Assembly: GCA_024235735.1 (NCBI GenBank)
Contig: JACKLU010000001.1
Location: forward strand, 310,001 to 374,000
Length of the DNA: 64,000 nt
Direction of reading: 5' to 3'
Source: Burkholderiales bacterium
GTDB taxonomy: Bacteria > Pseudomonadota > Gammaproteobacteria > Burkholderiales > Nitrosomonadaceae
A model generated the notes under the pieces. That model was not told where the DNA came from. It did no database searches and saw nothing but the letters and a program-made list of their open reading frames with translations. A program made the translations under genes and the position numbers. Positions 28,657-38,147 of this stretch are shown here, piece by piece. Numbering within the stretch: the first letter of the stretch is position 1; every line of letters begins with the position of its first letter.

Positions 28657-29241
28657 ATGGCAAAAATTACCCGCGACAGCCTTTTGACACTCGAAGATTA
28701 CGCCAAGATACGCAAGCAGATGCGCGCCGAAATCATGGCGCATAAAAAATCACGCAAAATCGGACTAGGTGAGCACATTACGCTGATTTTTGAAGATGAA
28801 ATGACCATTCGGTATCAAATTCAGGAAATGCTGCATATTGAACGCATTTTTCAAGAAAATGAGATCACCCATGAACTGAAAACCTATCTGCCCTTGCTAC
28901 CCGATGGCACAAACTGGAAAGCAACCATGATGATTGAATATCCCGACCCCATTGAACGCGCGGCACAGCTCGCGCAATTGGTCGGCATTGAAGATAAGGT
29001 CTGGGTCAAGGTCGAAGGTCTTCCACCGGTGTACGCAATTGCCGATGAAGATCTCGAGCGCGAAAACAGCGAAAAAACTTCTTCGGTGCACTTTCTGCGT
29101 TTCGAACTGACGCAAGACATGATTCAAGCGCTGAAACAACAGCGTCAATTGTCTATCGGCGTCGATCATCCTCACTACCATGCGATGATTAACGCTATTG
29201 ACGAGCAACACCGCGTTTCCCTGATCAACGATCTTGTTTAA
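28657..29241 (+). CDS. DUF3501 family protein
   Basis: 194 residues from the ATG at 28657; a TTG three codons earlier is less likely because the preceding stop codon overlaps it. The start 'MAKITRDSLLTLEDY' and the inner 'FEDEMTIRYQIQEMLHIER' match my memory of DUF3501. The family has no known activity. It follows the Fe-S protein with five bases between, so the two are very likely translated from one message and work together. The C-terminal part contains a conserved 'VGVDH'-like stretch ('SIGVDHPHYH') with His residues that could bind metal. Confidence 0.85.
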   Translation: MAKITRDSLLTLEDYAKIRKQMRAEIMAHKKSRKIGLGEHITLIFEDEMTIRYQIQEMLHIERIFQENEITHELKTYLPLLPDGTNWKATMMIEYPDPIERAAQLAQLVGIEDKVWVKVEGLPPVYAIADEDLERENSEKTSSVHFLRFELTQDMIQALKQQRQLSIGVDHPHYHAMINAIDEQHRVSLINDLV

Positions 29242-29352
29242 CCACTATCCAGGAAATACATAGAGATTGGCATCTTGAAATACCAGAAATTGCGCGCATC
29301 CACTACACAGATTTCTCACCCCCTTTCGTCTCCCCCTGGAAGCCATCACGAC

Positions 29353-29889
29353 ATGCTCAACAAATCATCGTTAATCGCATTTACACTGTTGTCCTGTCTG
29401 TTGATTGCCGCTTGTGCAGCCAAAAAAGAATTCAAGGAAACTTTTGATACCGAGAAACCCTGGGTCGAACAGCTCGCACAACTACCACCCTACCCCGATC
29501 TCAATAACCTGATTCCGCTGATTGTGCAAACCAGTACCGATTATCAGCACGCTGTCGATCCCGAATCCATCAGCATTGGCGACGATGGCGTCGTCCGCCT
29601 TACACTGGTATCCCGTTCATCGGCAGGCGCCATGAACATCAGCTACGAAGGCATCCGCTGCGAAACCAATGAAAGAAAACTCTACGCCATCGGGCGTAAC
29701 GACAAAACCTGGTCCAAACCCAGAGTATCGGAATGGCAATCTTTGGATTTTGTCAAACAGTTCTATGCACACCGCGAATTATCCAAAAATCTCCTCTGCC
29801 CGGACAAATATCCCGTCAGAAGCAAGGAAGAAGCAATCAAGATATTGAAAACAGGTAAAAACCCGTCAGTTTTTCGTTTTGTAAAATAG
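29353..29889 (+). CDS. CNP1-like family lipoprotein
   Basis: 178 residues from the ATG at 29353. The start is a lipoprotein signal: basic residue, hydrophobic run and the lipobox 'LIAAC' with Cys at about 20. The mature part contains 'ISYEGIRCETNERKLYAIG' and 'WSKPRVSEWQ', which fits the CNP1-like family found in betaproteobacteria. The role is unknown; it should be anchored to the outer membrane on the periplasmic side. The frame is open further upstream (to 29275), but that part lacks features of a protein start. Confidence 0.8.
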   Translation: MLNKSSLIAFTLLSCLLIAACAAKKEFKETFDTEKPWVEQLAQLPPYPDLNNLIPLIVQTSTDYQHAVDPESISIGDDGVVRLTLVSRSSAGAMNISYEGIRCETNERKLYAIGRNDKTWSKPRVSEWQSLDFVKQFYAHRELSKNLLCPDKYPVRSKEEAIKILKTGKNPSVFRFVK

Positions 29890-30010
29890 CAATGCGATAG
29901 CATTAATCCAGTATGCGCAAAAAAAATTGTAAACCTGTACTACCAATACGCTGCTGCAAAATAATGAATAATCTTGCGACCAATGACCCGACTCTGCATG
30001 CACTAAGCCA

Positions 30011-30523
30011 CTAGTTATTTAATCGTTTGGGCGCATCCGGCGGCAGCCCGTAACACGCTTTGACTGCCAGCGACTCAAGCCAGATTTGGTGATATTTCGA
30101 CATCCGGTGCGGCAAAAATAATTGATTGAGTCGTGCGAGCCAGCCATTTTGCGTCTCCTCTGTTTGCACATAACACCCCCGTCCGACCGGCTGCAGCAGC
30201 CAAGCATGATAACCTTCAAAACCCAGACCATGCGCATCCCAGGCAATACGTTCACCGGGAACATATTCAAGTACGGTCGACGAAATCGTAATACCAAATG
30301 TCTTCCAACGGAATTGTGTGTTCAGACCCAGATCAGGCGTAGTACCCTGAAGAAATCTCACATTCGCCGCATTAACATACCAATCCGGCCACGATAGCGC
30401 ACGCACCAGCCAAACCCACACATGTTCTGGCTGAGCTGCAATGGTTAATGCATTACGTACATGAACCGCAGCATTCTGAGGCTTATAGCACTCAGGCCAG
30501 TGAATTTCCGGCTCTTTCATCAT
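30011..30523 (-). CDS. SRPBCC family protein
   Basis: 170 residues. The fold is the START/Bet v1-like ligand pocket: 'IAAQPEHVWVWLVRALSWPDWY' style start with conserved Trp-Pro, 'FRWKTFGITISSTVLEY' in the middle and a long C-terminal helix. The family includes polyketide cyclases and lipid or dye carriers; the ligand cannot be predicted. AAAGGA lies eight bases before the first of two ATG codons. It stands alone between the lipoprotein gene and the tRNA. Confidence 0.75.
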   Translation of the reverse strand: MMKEPEIHWPECYKPQNAAVHVRNALTIAAQPEHVWVWLVRALSWPDWYVNAANVRFLQGTTPDLGLNTQFRWKTFGITISSTVLEYVPGERIAWDAHGLGFEGYHAWLLQPVGRGCYVQTEETQNGWLARLNQLFLPHRMSKYHQIWLESLAVKACYGLPPDAPKRLNN

Positions 30524-30638
30524 TAAATAATCCTTTCATAAATAAACGATGTCTGAAAAATGTTTAAAATCGTAGATAGGCTCCAAGTAAGCCTAGTACA
30601 AACACCCCCAAATAATATATAATGCTACGCATACCAGA

Positions 30639-32489
<1,851 letters not shown>

Positions 32490-32490
32490 A

Positions 32491-32676
32491 TCAGGACTCC
32501 CAATCTTGCTTTTGTGTCAAAGACGTTGTGTTTTTGAGATGACGCTTATAATCCTGCTCAGCGCTGCGGCGGGCAAGAAAACGCACAACGTCTATAATCC
32601 GAGAGTCGATATTATGACTCTCTTTCTGGGTGAATTTCCACCCTTTACTTTGCTTGGGTTGCCGTTTATCAGTCAA
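32491..32676 (-). CDS. Small basic protein ahead of the recombinase
   Basis: 61 residues, rich in Lys, Arg and Gln. It starts at a TTG with AAAAGGA eight bases upstream and ends one base before the recombinase ATG, so the two are probably translated together and the recombinase ribosome site lies in this gene. I do not recognise a family. A role as directionality factor or regulator of the recombinase is possible from position alone. Confidence 0.55.
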   Translation of the reverse strand: MTDKRQPKQSKGWKFTQKESHNIDSRIIDVVRFLARRSAEQDYKRHLKNTTSLTQKQDWES

Positions 32677-32756
32677 TGGAAAAATCCTTTTAGAAACCGC
32701 TTAAACACAGCTTTTTCACCGGTTTCAGAAAAATATCGTGAAAGCTAAAACAGCTA

Positions 32757-32773
32757 TATGCAAAATTTGCATA
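32757..32773. promoter_or_regulatory. Perfect palindrome upstream of the recombinase operon
   Basis: TATGCAAA and TTTGCATA flank a single A, about 80 bases before the small gene. A longer inverted pair (CAAGACAGT near 32788 and ACTGTCTTG near 32850) lies next to it. The placement suits an operator or a recombinase-binding site controlling excision. No protein is assigned. Confidence 0.4.
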
Positions 32774-32923
32774 GGTCTGCATGGGAAGCATGCAAGACAG
32801 TCGTACTATTTTCATATTACATTCTCGATGTTAATAAATTCTTAACCACAACTGTCTTGCCTCGTTTCACTGAGCAGGGTTTATATCCTGGTTTTGTGTG
32901 TAAGCATCCAACGCATCCACCTG

Positions 32924-34513
32924 TCATTTGCCTTGCTTTGATGATTGAATGAACTCCGGTGTCAACGGAAGTAATTCATCGATACGGCTATTGGGCCAGG
33001 CGGGGAGTTTAGCGAGTGTTTCTTTGAGCCATGTGGCCGGATTGGTGTTGTTTAGCCTGGCGGTGCCGAACAGGGTTTGAATGGCTGCAGCACGTTGGCC
33101 GGCGCGTTCCGATCCAGTGAAGAGCCAGTTCTTTTTCCCGATGGCGATGGGGCGAATGGTGTTTTCTACCGGATTGTTGTCGATCGGCAGATGACCTGTT
33201 TGTGCGTAGCGGCTCAGGCTTTTCCAACGTTTGAGTGTGTAGTCCAGTGCTCTGGCGGAGCCGCCGCCATTTGCGGTTTGTAGGCGGGTTTGAGTCAGCC
33301 AGCCGTGCATTGCATTAAGTAGCGGCAGGCTTTTTTCGACGCGTAACTGTTGACGCGCCTCGGCATTCAGGTGTTTGCCTTCTGCCTCAATCGCATATAA
33401 GGTGCTGATACGCTGCAATGCCTCGAATGCCATTGGACTGGCGTTGGCTTTGTGCAGGTCGAAGAATTTGCGCCGCGCATGCGCCCAGCAGCCCAGTTCG
33501 ATACAGGGCGATGCGGTTCTGGAGAACAGCGGTTTGTAGCCGCCATAGTCATCGACCAGCAGATGGCCTTGCCAGTTTTGCAGGAAGTTTTGCGCATGCC
33601 GGCCGCTTCGACCGGCTTGATAGTCGAAGATGACGATTCGTGGCCCCGAGTCAAGATCGTTACTGCGGTAGGCCCATAGATAGGCCTTGCGGGTTTTGCC
33701 GTTGCCGGGTTCCAGTTGCGCGATGGGCGTTTCATCGGCATGAAGCATGTTACCCTGCAGCAAATGCCAGATCAGGCGATCAACCAGCGGTTGCAGGGCT
33801 ACGCCTGTACGGCCTACCCATTCCGCAAGCGTGGAACTGGACAGTGTGACTTGTTCACGGGCGGCCATTTGTTCCAGGCGATAAAGCGGCAAATGGTTCA
33901 GATATTTGCTGGTCACCACCCAGGCCAGTAAACCCGGCGCTGCCATACCGCCGTCGATCACTGCCGGTGGCGCCGGTTCTGCAGTGATGGTTTCGCAAGT
34001 TCTGCAAGCGTACTGTGGCCGGATGTGACGGTGAACAAAAAATCGAGCGGGTTCAACATCGAGCTGTTCGGTAACGTCTTCACCGATCTTAACCAGCTCG
34101 CGGCCGCACTGGTTGCATTGGCAGGACTGGGGTTCATGCCGGTGCTCGATGCGCGGCAAATGATCCGGCAGCGGCTGGCGTCCAGCACGATTGCGCGGCA
34201 ACTTGGGTTTAGTGTCTTTATCGGCTGGTGCATTGATCTGTTCGATTTCCGCATTGACGGCAGCGATATCCGCCAGCACCGATTCGTCAAACAGACTCGG
34301 ATGTTCGAATGAAGACAGTGACTCGTTCTTCCTGCCAAAACGGATGCGGCGCAAATGTGCCAGTTCCATTGTGAGCGCCTGGATTTTAATCTCCTGTGCG
34401 CGAATCTCTTGCTGGGCCTGATCAAGCAACGTCTGAACAATGTCGGCCACCTGTTGTTTGGTATCCGCATCAAGATTCAATTGATCGAGTTGAGTCAATG
34501 ATTTCATGGCCAT
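32924..34513 (-). CDS. tnpC: IS66 transposase TnpC
   Basis: 529 residues. A leucine-rich coiled coil (about 20-60) is followed by a zinc-finger segment ('CQCNQCGREL' and 'YACRTCE') and the catalytic DDE domain: 'MLHADETP' (Asp, about 255), 'LLVDDYGGY' (Asp, about 317) and 'DNNPVENTIRPI' (Glu, about 450). This is the transposase proper of IS66 elements. The frame looks intact at the usual length. The ATG lies 55 bases after tnpB. Confidence 0.95.
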   Translation of the reverse strand: MAMKSLTQLDQLNLDADTKQQVADIVQTLLDQAQQEIRAQEIKIQALTMELAHLRRIRFGRKNESLSSFEHPSLFDESVLADIAAVNAEIEQINAPADKDTKPKLPRNRAGRQPLPDHLPRIEHRHEPQSCQCNQCGRELVKIGEDVTEQLDVEPARFFVHRHIRPQYACRTCETITAEPAPPAVIDGGMAAPGLLAWVVTSKYLNHLPLYRLEQMAAREQVTLSSSTLAEWVGRTGVALQPLVDRLIWHLLQGNMLHADETPIAQLEPGNGKTRKAYLWAYRSNDLDSGPRIVIFDYQAGRSGRHAQNFLQNWQGHLLVDDYGGYKPLFSRTASPCIELGCWAHARRKFFDLHKANASPMAFEALQRISTLYAIEAEGKHLNAEARQQLRVEKSLPLLNAMHGWLTQTRLQTANGGGSARALDYTLKRWKSLSRYAQTGHLPIDNNPVENTIRPIAIGKKNWLFTGSERAGQRAAAIQTLFGTARLNNTNPATWLKETLAKLPAWPNSRIDELLPLTPEFIQSSKQGK

Positions 34514-34568
34514 TATTATACCACAAAACCACCATAACTAACTGTTAACATTGAATTATCACATAACA

Positions 34569-34919
34569 TCACACCTGCAAATGAGCAGGTGGCAATGCCG
34601 ACAGACGCCGCCAGTCCACACCTGCCGTAAGCCATTCCCACTGCATTCTCGTCAACTCAAAACAACGATCCTCCAGCTTCGGCCACACAAACCGGCCTTG
34701 ATGTAATCGGCGTTGGCATAACCAGACTCCCGTACCATCCCACAACAACACCTTGATGCGATTGCCCGCACGGTTACAAAACACAAACGCCGATCCCGAA
34801 CACGGCGAATAACCCAGCGCCTGCTGCACAATCATCGACAAACCGTCAATGCCTCGGCGCATATCTGCCGGTTCAACCATCATCCAGATTTGACCGCTAT
34901 GCGTAATCATTCCAGACAT
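34569..34919 (-). CDS. tnpB: IS66 accessory protein TnpB
   Basis: 116 residues with the family signature 'ADMRRGIDGL' (about 18-27) and 'FVFCNRAGNRIKVLLWDGTG' (about 46-65). TnpB is needed for IS66 transposition, with unknown biochemistry. It overlaps the end of tnpA by 13 bases, which indicates coupled translation. Confidence 0.95.
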   Translation of the reverse strand: MSGMITHSGQIWMMVEPADMRRGIDGLSMIVQQALGYSPCSGSAFVFCNRAGNRIKVLLWDGTGVWLCQRRLHQGRFVWPKLEDRCFELTRMQWEWLTAGVDWRRLSALPPAHLQV

Positions 34920-35206
34920 CGCAACAATTCAACCAGCCATTGCGGTGAAACATCTGCCGGTATTTCCAATACATAACCGCCAGAACCGCGTAATTTCAAA
35001 GAATTCATCGGTGACGATTCCGGTTTGATCGTTACCGGTACCAACGTGGCGGGCTTATTATCCAAGCAATCATGGCGATAAACTCTCAACCAGTTACAAA
35101 ATGTCTTCGCATTCAATCCCTGCTTACGACAATAAGCAGCCTGGCTCATGCCGCTTGATTGCCAGATTTCTATATGTTTTCGTTGATGCTGCTGTAATTT
35201 CATCAA
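34907..35206 (-). CDS. tnpA: IS66 accessory protein TnpA
   Basis: 99 residues. The N-terminal half is a helix-turn-helix of the transposase-8 type: 'WQSSGMSQAAYCRKQGLNAKTF' spans two helices (residues about 15-36). It is the first gene of the IS66 operon and probably binds the ends. The C-terminal half ends 'PQWLVELLRCL', a common IS66 TnpA ending. It looks intact. Confidence 0.92.
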   Translation of the reverse strand: MMKLQQHQRKHIEIWQSSGMSQAAYCRKQGLNAKTFCNWLRVYRHDCLDNKPATLVPVTIKPESSPMNSLKLRGSGGYVLEIPADVSPQWLVELLRCLE

Positions 35207-35280
35207 TTATCCTCCTGAAAAATTTACTCAGGCAGAATAATGAAATTCAACAACCATATTAAGATGGAAGGATTGGAGGC

Positions 35281-35448
35281 TTACCTTGAAGCCAGTTCAT
35301 TTTGAATATTTTCAATAGAGGCCAGAGCATTTCTGCGTTCATGGCTATCGGGTTCGCTTCTGACAAGTTCGTTAAAAACTTCTCTCAATAATGCATAAAG
35401 CTCGCTTTTGCTTTTTGCTGCCAGTTCAAATCGTGTAATCAGTTTCAT
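35281..35448 (-). CDS. 55-residue accessory protein cut by IS66
   Basis: Starts at an ATG (35446-35448) with GGAGG about six bases upstream and reads 'MKLITRFELAAKSKSELYALL', then an acidic-basic helical segment ending 'IQNELASR'. The stop codon TAA lies within the right end of IS66, so a few native residues may be missing. I recall similar small proteins next to mobilization or ardA genes on plasmids and islands, with no known function. The frame is open upstream to 35559 but without a better start. Confidence 0.6.
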   Translation of the reverse strand: MKLITRFELAAKSKSELYALLREVFNELVRSEPDSHERRNALASIENIQNELASR

Positions 35449-35713
35449 TTTAACCTCCTGATGTTGGAGGCCGCGCCCATCGCGACCTTTGATAAGGCCG
35501 AGGCTGCGCAGATGATGAAAACTGCACCTTTGGTCGAAATATATGGAGAAGCGCAACAATGGTGCTTGCAGTTCTCATTTATCGTCTGTGCAATTTTTCG
35601 GATTTAAAAAGGTTGTGATCAGTGCGCCTTTTTTGATAGAAGGCGGTTAAAGCTGATTGCTTTAGTACGTGGCAGTAAAAGCCTGTCAGTGTTGGAATTA
35701 TTGAAAAAATTGA

Positions 35714-35838
35714 CGCACCAGAAGGTGCGCTTGCTTTCAAACAAAGGGAGGGGTTCTCGTTCCCCTCAAAGTCAAGAAAAATGACGGTTTCCGCCTGATC
35801 CACTACGTGGGGCAGACCCTCCGCAATTTTTCTGGACT
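35714..35838 (+). promoter_or_regulatory. Hairpin-rich leader of ardA
   Basis: The 374 bases before ardA hold no supported gene but three stem-loops: CGCACC/GGTGCG (35714-35729), GAGGGG/CCCCTC (35748-35767), and a large one whose 13-base arms AGTCAAGAAAAAT (35770-35782) and ATTTTTCTGGACT (35826-35838) pair with one mismatch around a 43-base loop. In conjugative plasmids, ardA-type genes in the leading region can be transcribed from folded single-stranded DNA (Frpo/ssi). This layout fits such a promoter, but that is inference. A 103-residue minus-strand frame here is probably not a gene. Confidence 0.45.
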
Positions 35839-35933
35839 TTTTCACGCCCGCCTTAGTCGCCCTAGTCGGCAGAGGTTCATGAGCGAGCAAACGCTTCGCT
35901 TAGAACCTCAACACCGAATTAAGGAGAAAGACT

Positions 35934-36449
35934 ATGAACGCAGATATCAGAATTTATGTTGCAGATTTGGCGGCTTACAATAACGGCAAGCTTCATGGCG
36001 TTTGGATCAATGCTACTGATGATCTGGACGATATCCAAGAACAGGTTAATCAAATGCTGGCTGAAAGCCCCGAAGGTTTCGCGGAAGAATACGCCATTCA
36101 TGACTATGAAGGTTTTGACGGATATGCTTTAAGCGAATATGAAGGGCTTAAAACCGCGCATGAAATCGCTTGCTTTATTGAAGAATACCCGGATTTTAGC
36201 GGGGAATTGCTGAACAATTTTGGCGGTGATCTGGAGGAAGCCAGAACAGCGGCAGAAGAAAATTATTGCGGTTGTTATAAATCACTGGCTGATTTTGCGG
36301 AAGAGCTGACCGAAGAGACCACGCAGATTCCCGAAAACCTGGCTTACTATATCGACTATGAGCGTATGGGCCGGGATATGGAATTAAGTGGTGATATTTA
36401 CACCATCGAAACGGCTTTCGAAGAAGTTCATATTTTCTGGAATCACTAA
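35934..36449 (+). CDS. ardA: Antirestriction protein ArdA
   Basis: 171 residues, strongly acidic (pI low), as expected for a DNA mimic. It starts 'MNADIRIYVADLAAYNNGKL' with the ArdA pattern (DLAAYNxGxLHGVWI), has 'GFDGYALSEYEG' in the middle and ends with a run that includes 'YIDYERMGRDMEL'. ArdA copies the charge pattern of B-form DNA and blocks type I restriction-modification enzymes, protecting incoming mobile DNA. AAGGAG lies about seven bases before the ATG. A terminator follows. Confidence 0.95.
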   Translation: MNADIRIYVADLAAYNNGKLHGVWINATDDLDDIQEQVNQMLAESPEGFAEEYAIHDYEGFDGYALSEYEGLKTAHEIACFIEEYPDFSGELLNNFGGDLEEARTAAEENYCGCYKSLADFAEELTEETTQIPENLAYYIDYERMGRDMELSGDIYTIETAFEEVHIFWNH

Positions 36450-36458
36450 AAAATCATA

Positions 36459-36491
36459 GCGCTGTTGGCTTAAAGCTGGCAGCGCTTTTTG
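36459..36491 (+). terminator. Terminator of ardA
   Basis: AGCGCTG and CAGCGCT arms with an inner GCTT-rich loop are followed by a run of five T. It begins ten bases after the ardA stop codon. Confidence 0.8.
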
Positions 36492-36513
36492 TTTGAGGGG
36501 CTAAAAATCCGCG

Positions 36514-36597
36514 CCGCCGAAACCTGTCGGCTTTCGGCGGCAAATACCTACCTGCTTGTGCTGGTAGGTTTAATGTGACCGACAATTTGTCGGTCAA
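36514..36597. repeat. Cluster of three further perfect hairpins
   Basis: Directly after the ardA terminator come stems GCCGCCGAAA/TTTCGGCGGC (36514-36542), ACCTACC/GGTAGGT (36547-36570) and TGACCGACAA/TTGTCGGTCA (36577-36597), each perfect. Such dense folding is unusual for a simple intergenic region. It could be a replication or transfer-related single-strand site or an RNA structure; I cannot decide. Confidence 0.5.
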
Positions 36598-36760
36598 GCT
36601 TGAGGGAATGTGCTACGCACATCGGTTTTTAAATTTTGCCGTGCAAAATGCGGTATTTTTTCGGAAAAACATTCACAAACTCTGAAAAATGATTATTTTT
36701 CTAAAATTTCATGAAAAATAATGACAGATCATGAATTTTGATCATTTTGATAACTATTTA

Positions 36761-36822
36761 TTCCGGCATAATCCGGTAATTATTTCGGTAGACATTCCGG
36801 TATAATCCGGTATATATTCGGG
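36761..36822 (+). promoter_or_regulatory. Six-box operator upstream of fic1
   Basis: Six TTCCGGTAT-like boxes lie in a row, their CGG cores at 36764, 36774, 36786, 36798, 36808 and 36819, a spacing of 10-12 bases or one helical turn. The last ends at the fic1 start codon. This suits cooperative binding of a repressor on one DNA face; the winged-helix end of Fic1 itself is a candidate. Confidence 0.6.
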
Positions 36823-36823
36823 T

Positions 36824-37873
36824 ATGATCAAAATTGACACCATTCAGCTTACCCATGAATTGTTGGCCTTGTTATCTGAAATTGACGAGTTCAAGGGCGC
36901 TTGGCGTGCTCTTGGCATGCTGGCACCTGATCGGCTGAAAGCTTTGCGTCGCATCGCGACTATCGAAAGCATCGGTTCTTCCACCCGTATTGAAGGAAGC
37001 AGGCTTAGTGATCGCGAAGTAGAACGCTTGTTAGGTCGGCTGGAAATCAAAAAATTTAAAACACGAGATGAGCAGGAAGTTGCCGGTTATGCCGAAGTTA
37101 TGGAGACGATTTTCCAGGCTTGGCAAGACATTCCTATCACCGAAAACCATATTAAGCAACTCCACCGTGATCTTCTGCGTTACAGTGACAAAGACGAACG
37201 ACATCGCGGTGAATACAAAACCGTGCGCAATGATGTAGGCGCATTTGACGCTGATGGGAAAATGATCGGTGTTGTGTTCGAAACGGCGACGCCTTTTGAT
37301 ACACCGCGCCGAATGACCGAGCTTGTTACCTGGCTACGTGATGTCCGCGAAACCGGCAGAGTGCACCCGCTTCTCATAATCGCTATCTTTACCGTCTTAT
37401 TTTTGGAAATTCACCCTTTTCAGGACGGCAATGGCCGTTTGAGCCGTGTACTCACTACGCTTTTGCTGTTGCAGGCCGGATATGCCTATGTGCCTTATAG
37501 CTCTCTTGAAAGCGTCATTGAAAATAGTAAAGAAAGTTACTATCTGGCTTTGCGTCAGACACAAGGCACTATCCGTACCGAGGCCCCGAACTGGCAGCCA
37601 TGGCTTATGTTTTTTATGCGGGCTCTACAACAACAAAAGCGCCGACTTGCCGCGAAAGTAGAGCGAGAGAAAAACGCCTTGTCTACTTTGTCAGAGCTGG
37701 CTGTTAAAATTTTGGATTATGTGCAGGATCATGGCCGTGTTACAACCCGTGACATGGTGCGTGAGACAGGGGCAAGCCCGAATACGCTAAAAGCAACCTT
37801 TAGTTCACTGGTAGAGAAAGGATTTCTGGTTCGCCATGGTGGTGGTCGCTCCACATGGTATGGTCAGCCATGA
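36824..37873 (+). CDS. Fic family protein with C-terminal winged helix
   Basis: 349 residues. The Fic motif 'HPFQDGNGR' is complete at 197-205, so AMP transfer or a related activity is likely. An inhibitory motif 'STRIEG' (Ser53 to Gly58, the S/T-xxx-E-G/N pattern) lies in the N-terminal helix; such proteins are self-inhibited by Glu57. Residues about 280-349 form a winged helix-turn-helix ('DHGRVTTRDMVRETG', 'GGGRSTWYG'), so the protein may control its own gene through the box array just upstream. The start ATG has no clear ribosome site and follows the operator directly. The target protein is unknown. Confidence 0.85.
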   Translation: MIKIDTIQLTHELLALLSEIDEFKGAWRALGMLAPDRLKALRRIATIESIGSSTRIEGSRLSDREVERLLGRLEIKKFKTRDEQEVAGYAEVMETIFQAWQDIPITENHIKQLHRDLLRYSDKDERHRGEYKTVRNDVGAFDADGKMIGVVFETATPFDTPRRMTELVTWLRDVRETGRVHPLLIIAIFTVLFLEIHPFQDGNGRLSRVLTTLLLLQAGYAYVPYSSLESVIENSKESYYLALRQTQGTIRTEAPNWQPWLMFFMRALQQQKRRLAAKVEREKNALSTLSELAVKILDYVQDHGRVTTRDMVRETGASPNTLKATFSSLVEKGFLVRHGGGRSTWYGQP

Positions 37874-37977
37874 CCAGAGCATAAGGAAATCAACACAAAC
37901 AATTTTTCAGATTTCTGGCCCATGACTCATGGAATCTTTGTTGCTGATTGTTTGCTGTAATCGCAGGGTTTATTTTT

Positions 37978-38075
37978 CATATAGTTCTTTGGCCTCATTC
38001 CGGGAAATATTGCTACGGCAAAACGCCGATGCAGACCCAGATGGATGCCAAAGAGCTTGTGCAGTCCAAAAATAT
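37978..38075 (+). pseudogene. Possible transposase scrap, IS481-like
   Basis: The plus frame contains 'YCYGKTPMQTQMDAKEL', which resembles the C-terminal end of IS481-type transposases. Nothing else of a transposase is present, no ends are seen, and the frame continues as unrelated sequence. It is at most a short remnant between the two fic genes. The rest of the 274-base gap shows no gene. Confidence 0.3.
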
Positions 38076-38147
38076 CGGATCAAGTCATGACTTTTACACC
38101 TTAACAAACACGGGATCATTAACTACGAACGCCGTGGTTCGGCAGGA

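Larger units (their letters stand above)
32900..35284. mobile_element. IS66-family insertion sequence, complete
   Basis: 2385 bp with tnpA, tnpB and tnpC on the minus strand. The ends are imperfect inverted repeats of about 24 bp, starting GTAAGCATCCAACGCATCCA at the left and GTAAGCCTCCAATCCTTCCA (inverse) at the right. The GTAA start is typical of IS66. The eight flanking bases do not match (TTTTGTGT and CTTGAAGC), so there is no visible target duplication, which suggests a later deletion or recombination at one side. The insertion cut the small 55-residue gene at its end. Confidence 0.88.

Noticed and set aside
35579..35890. 103-codon minus-strand frame before ardA
   Set aside because: It starts at TTG without a ribosome site and coincides with stem-loops; the conserved look is better explained by the leader structure. 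Not fully excluded.
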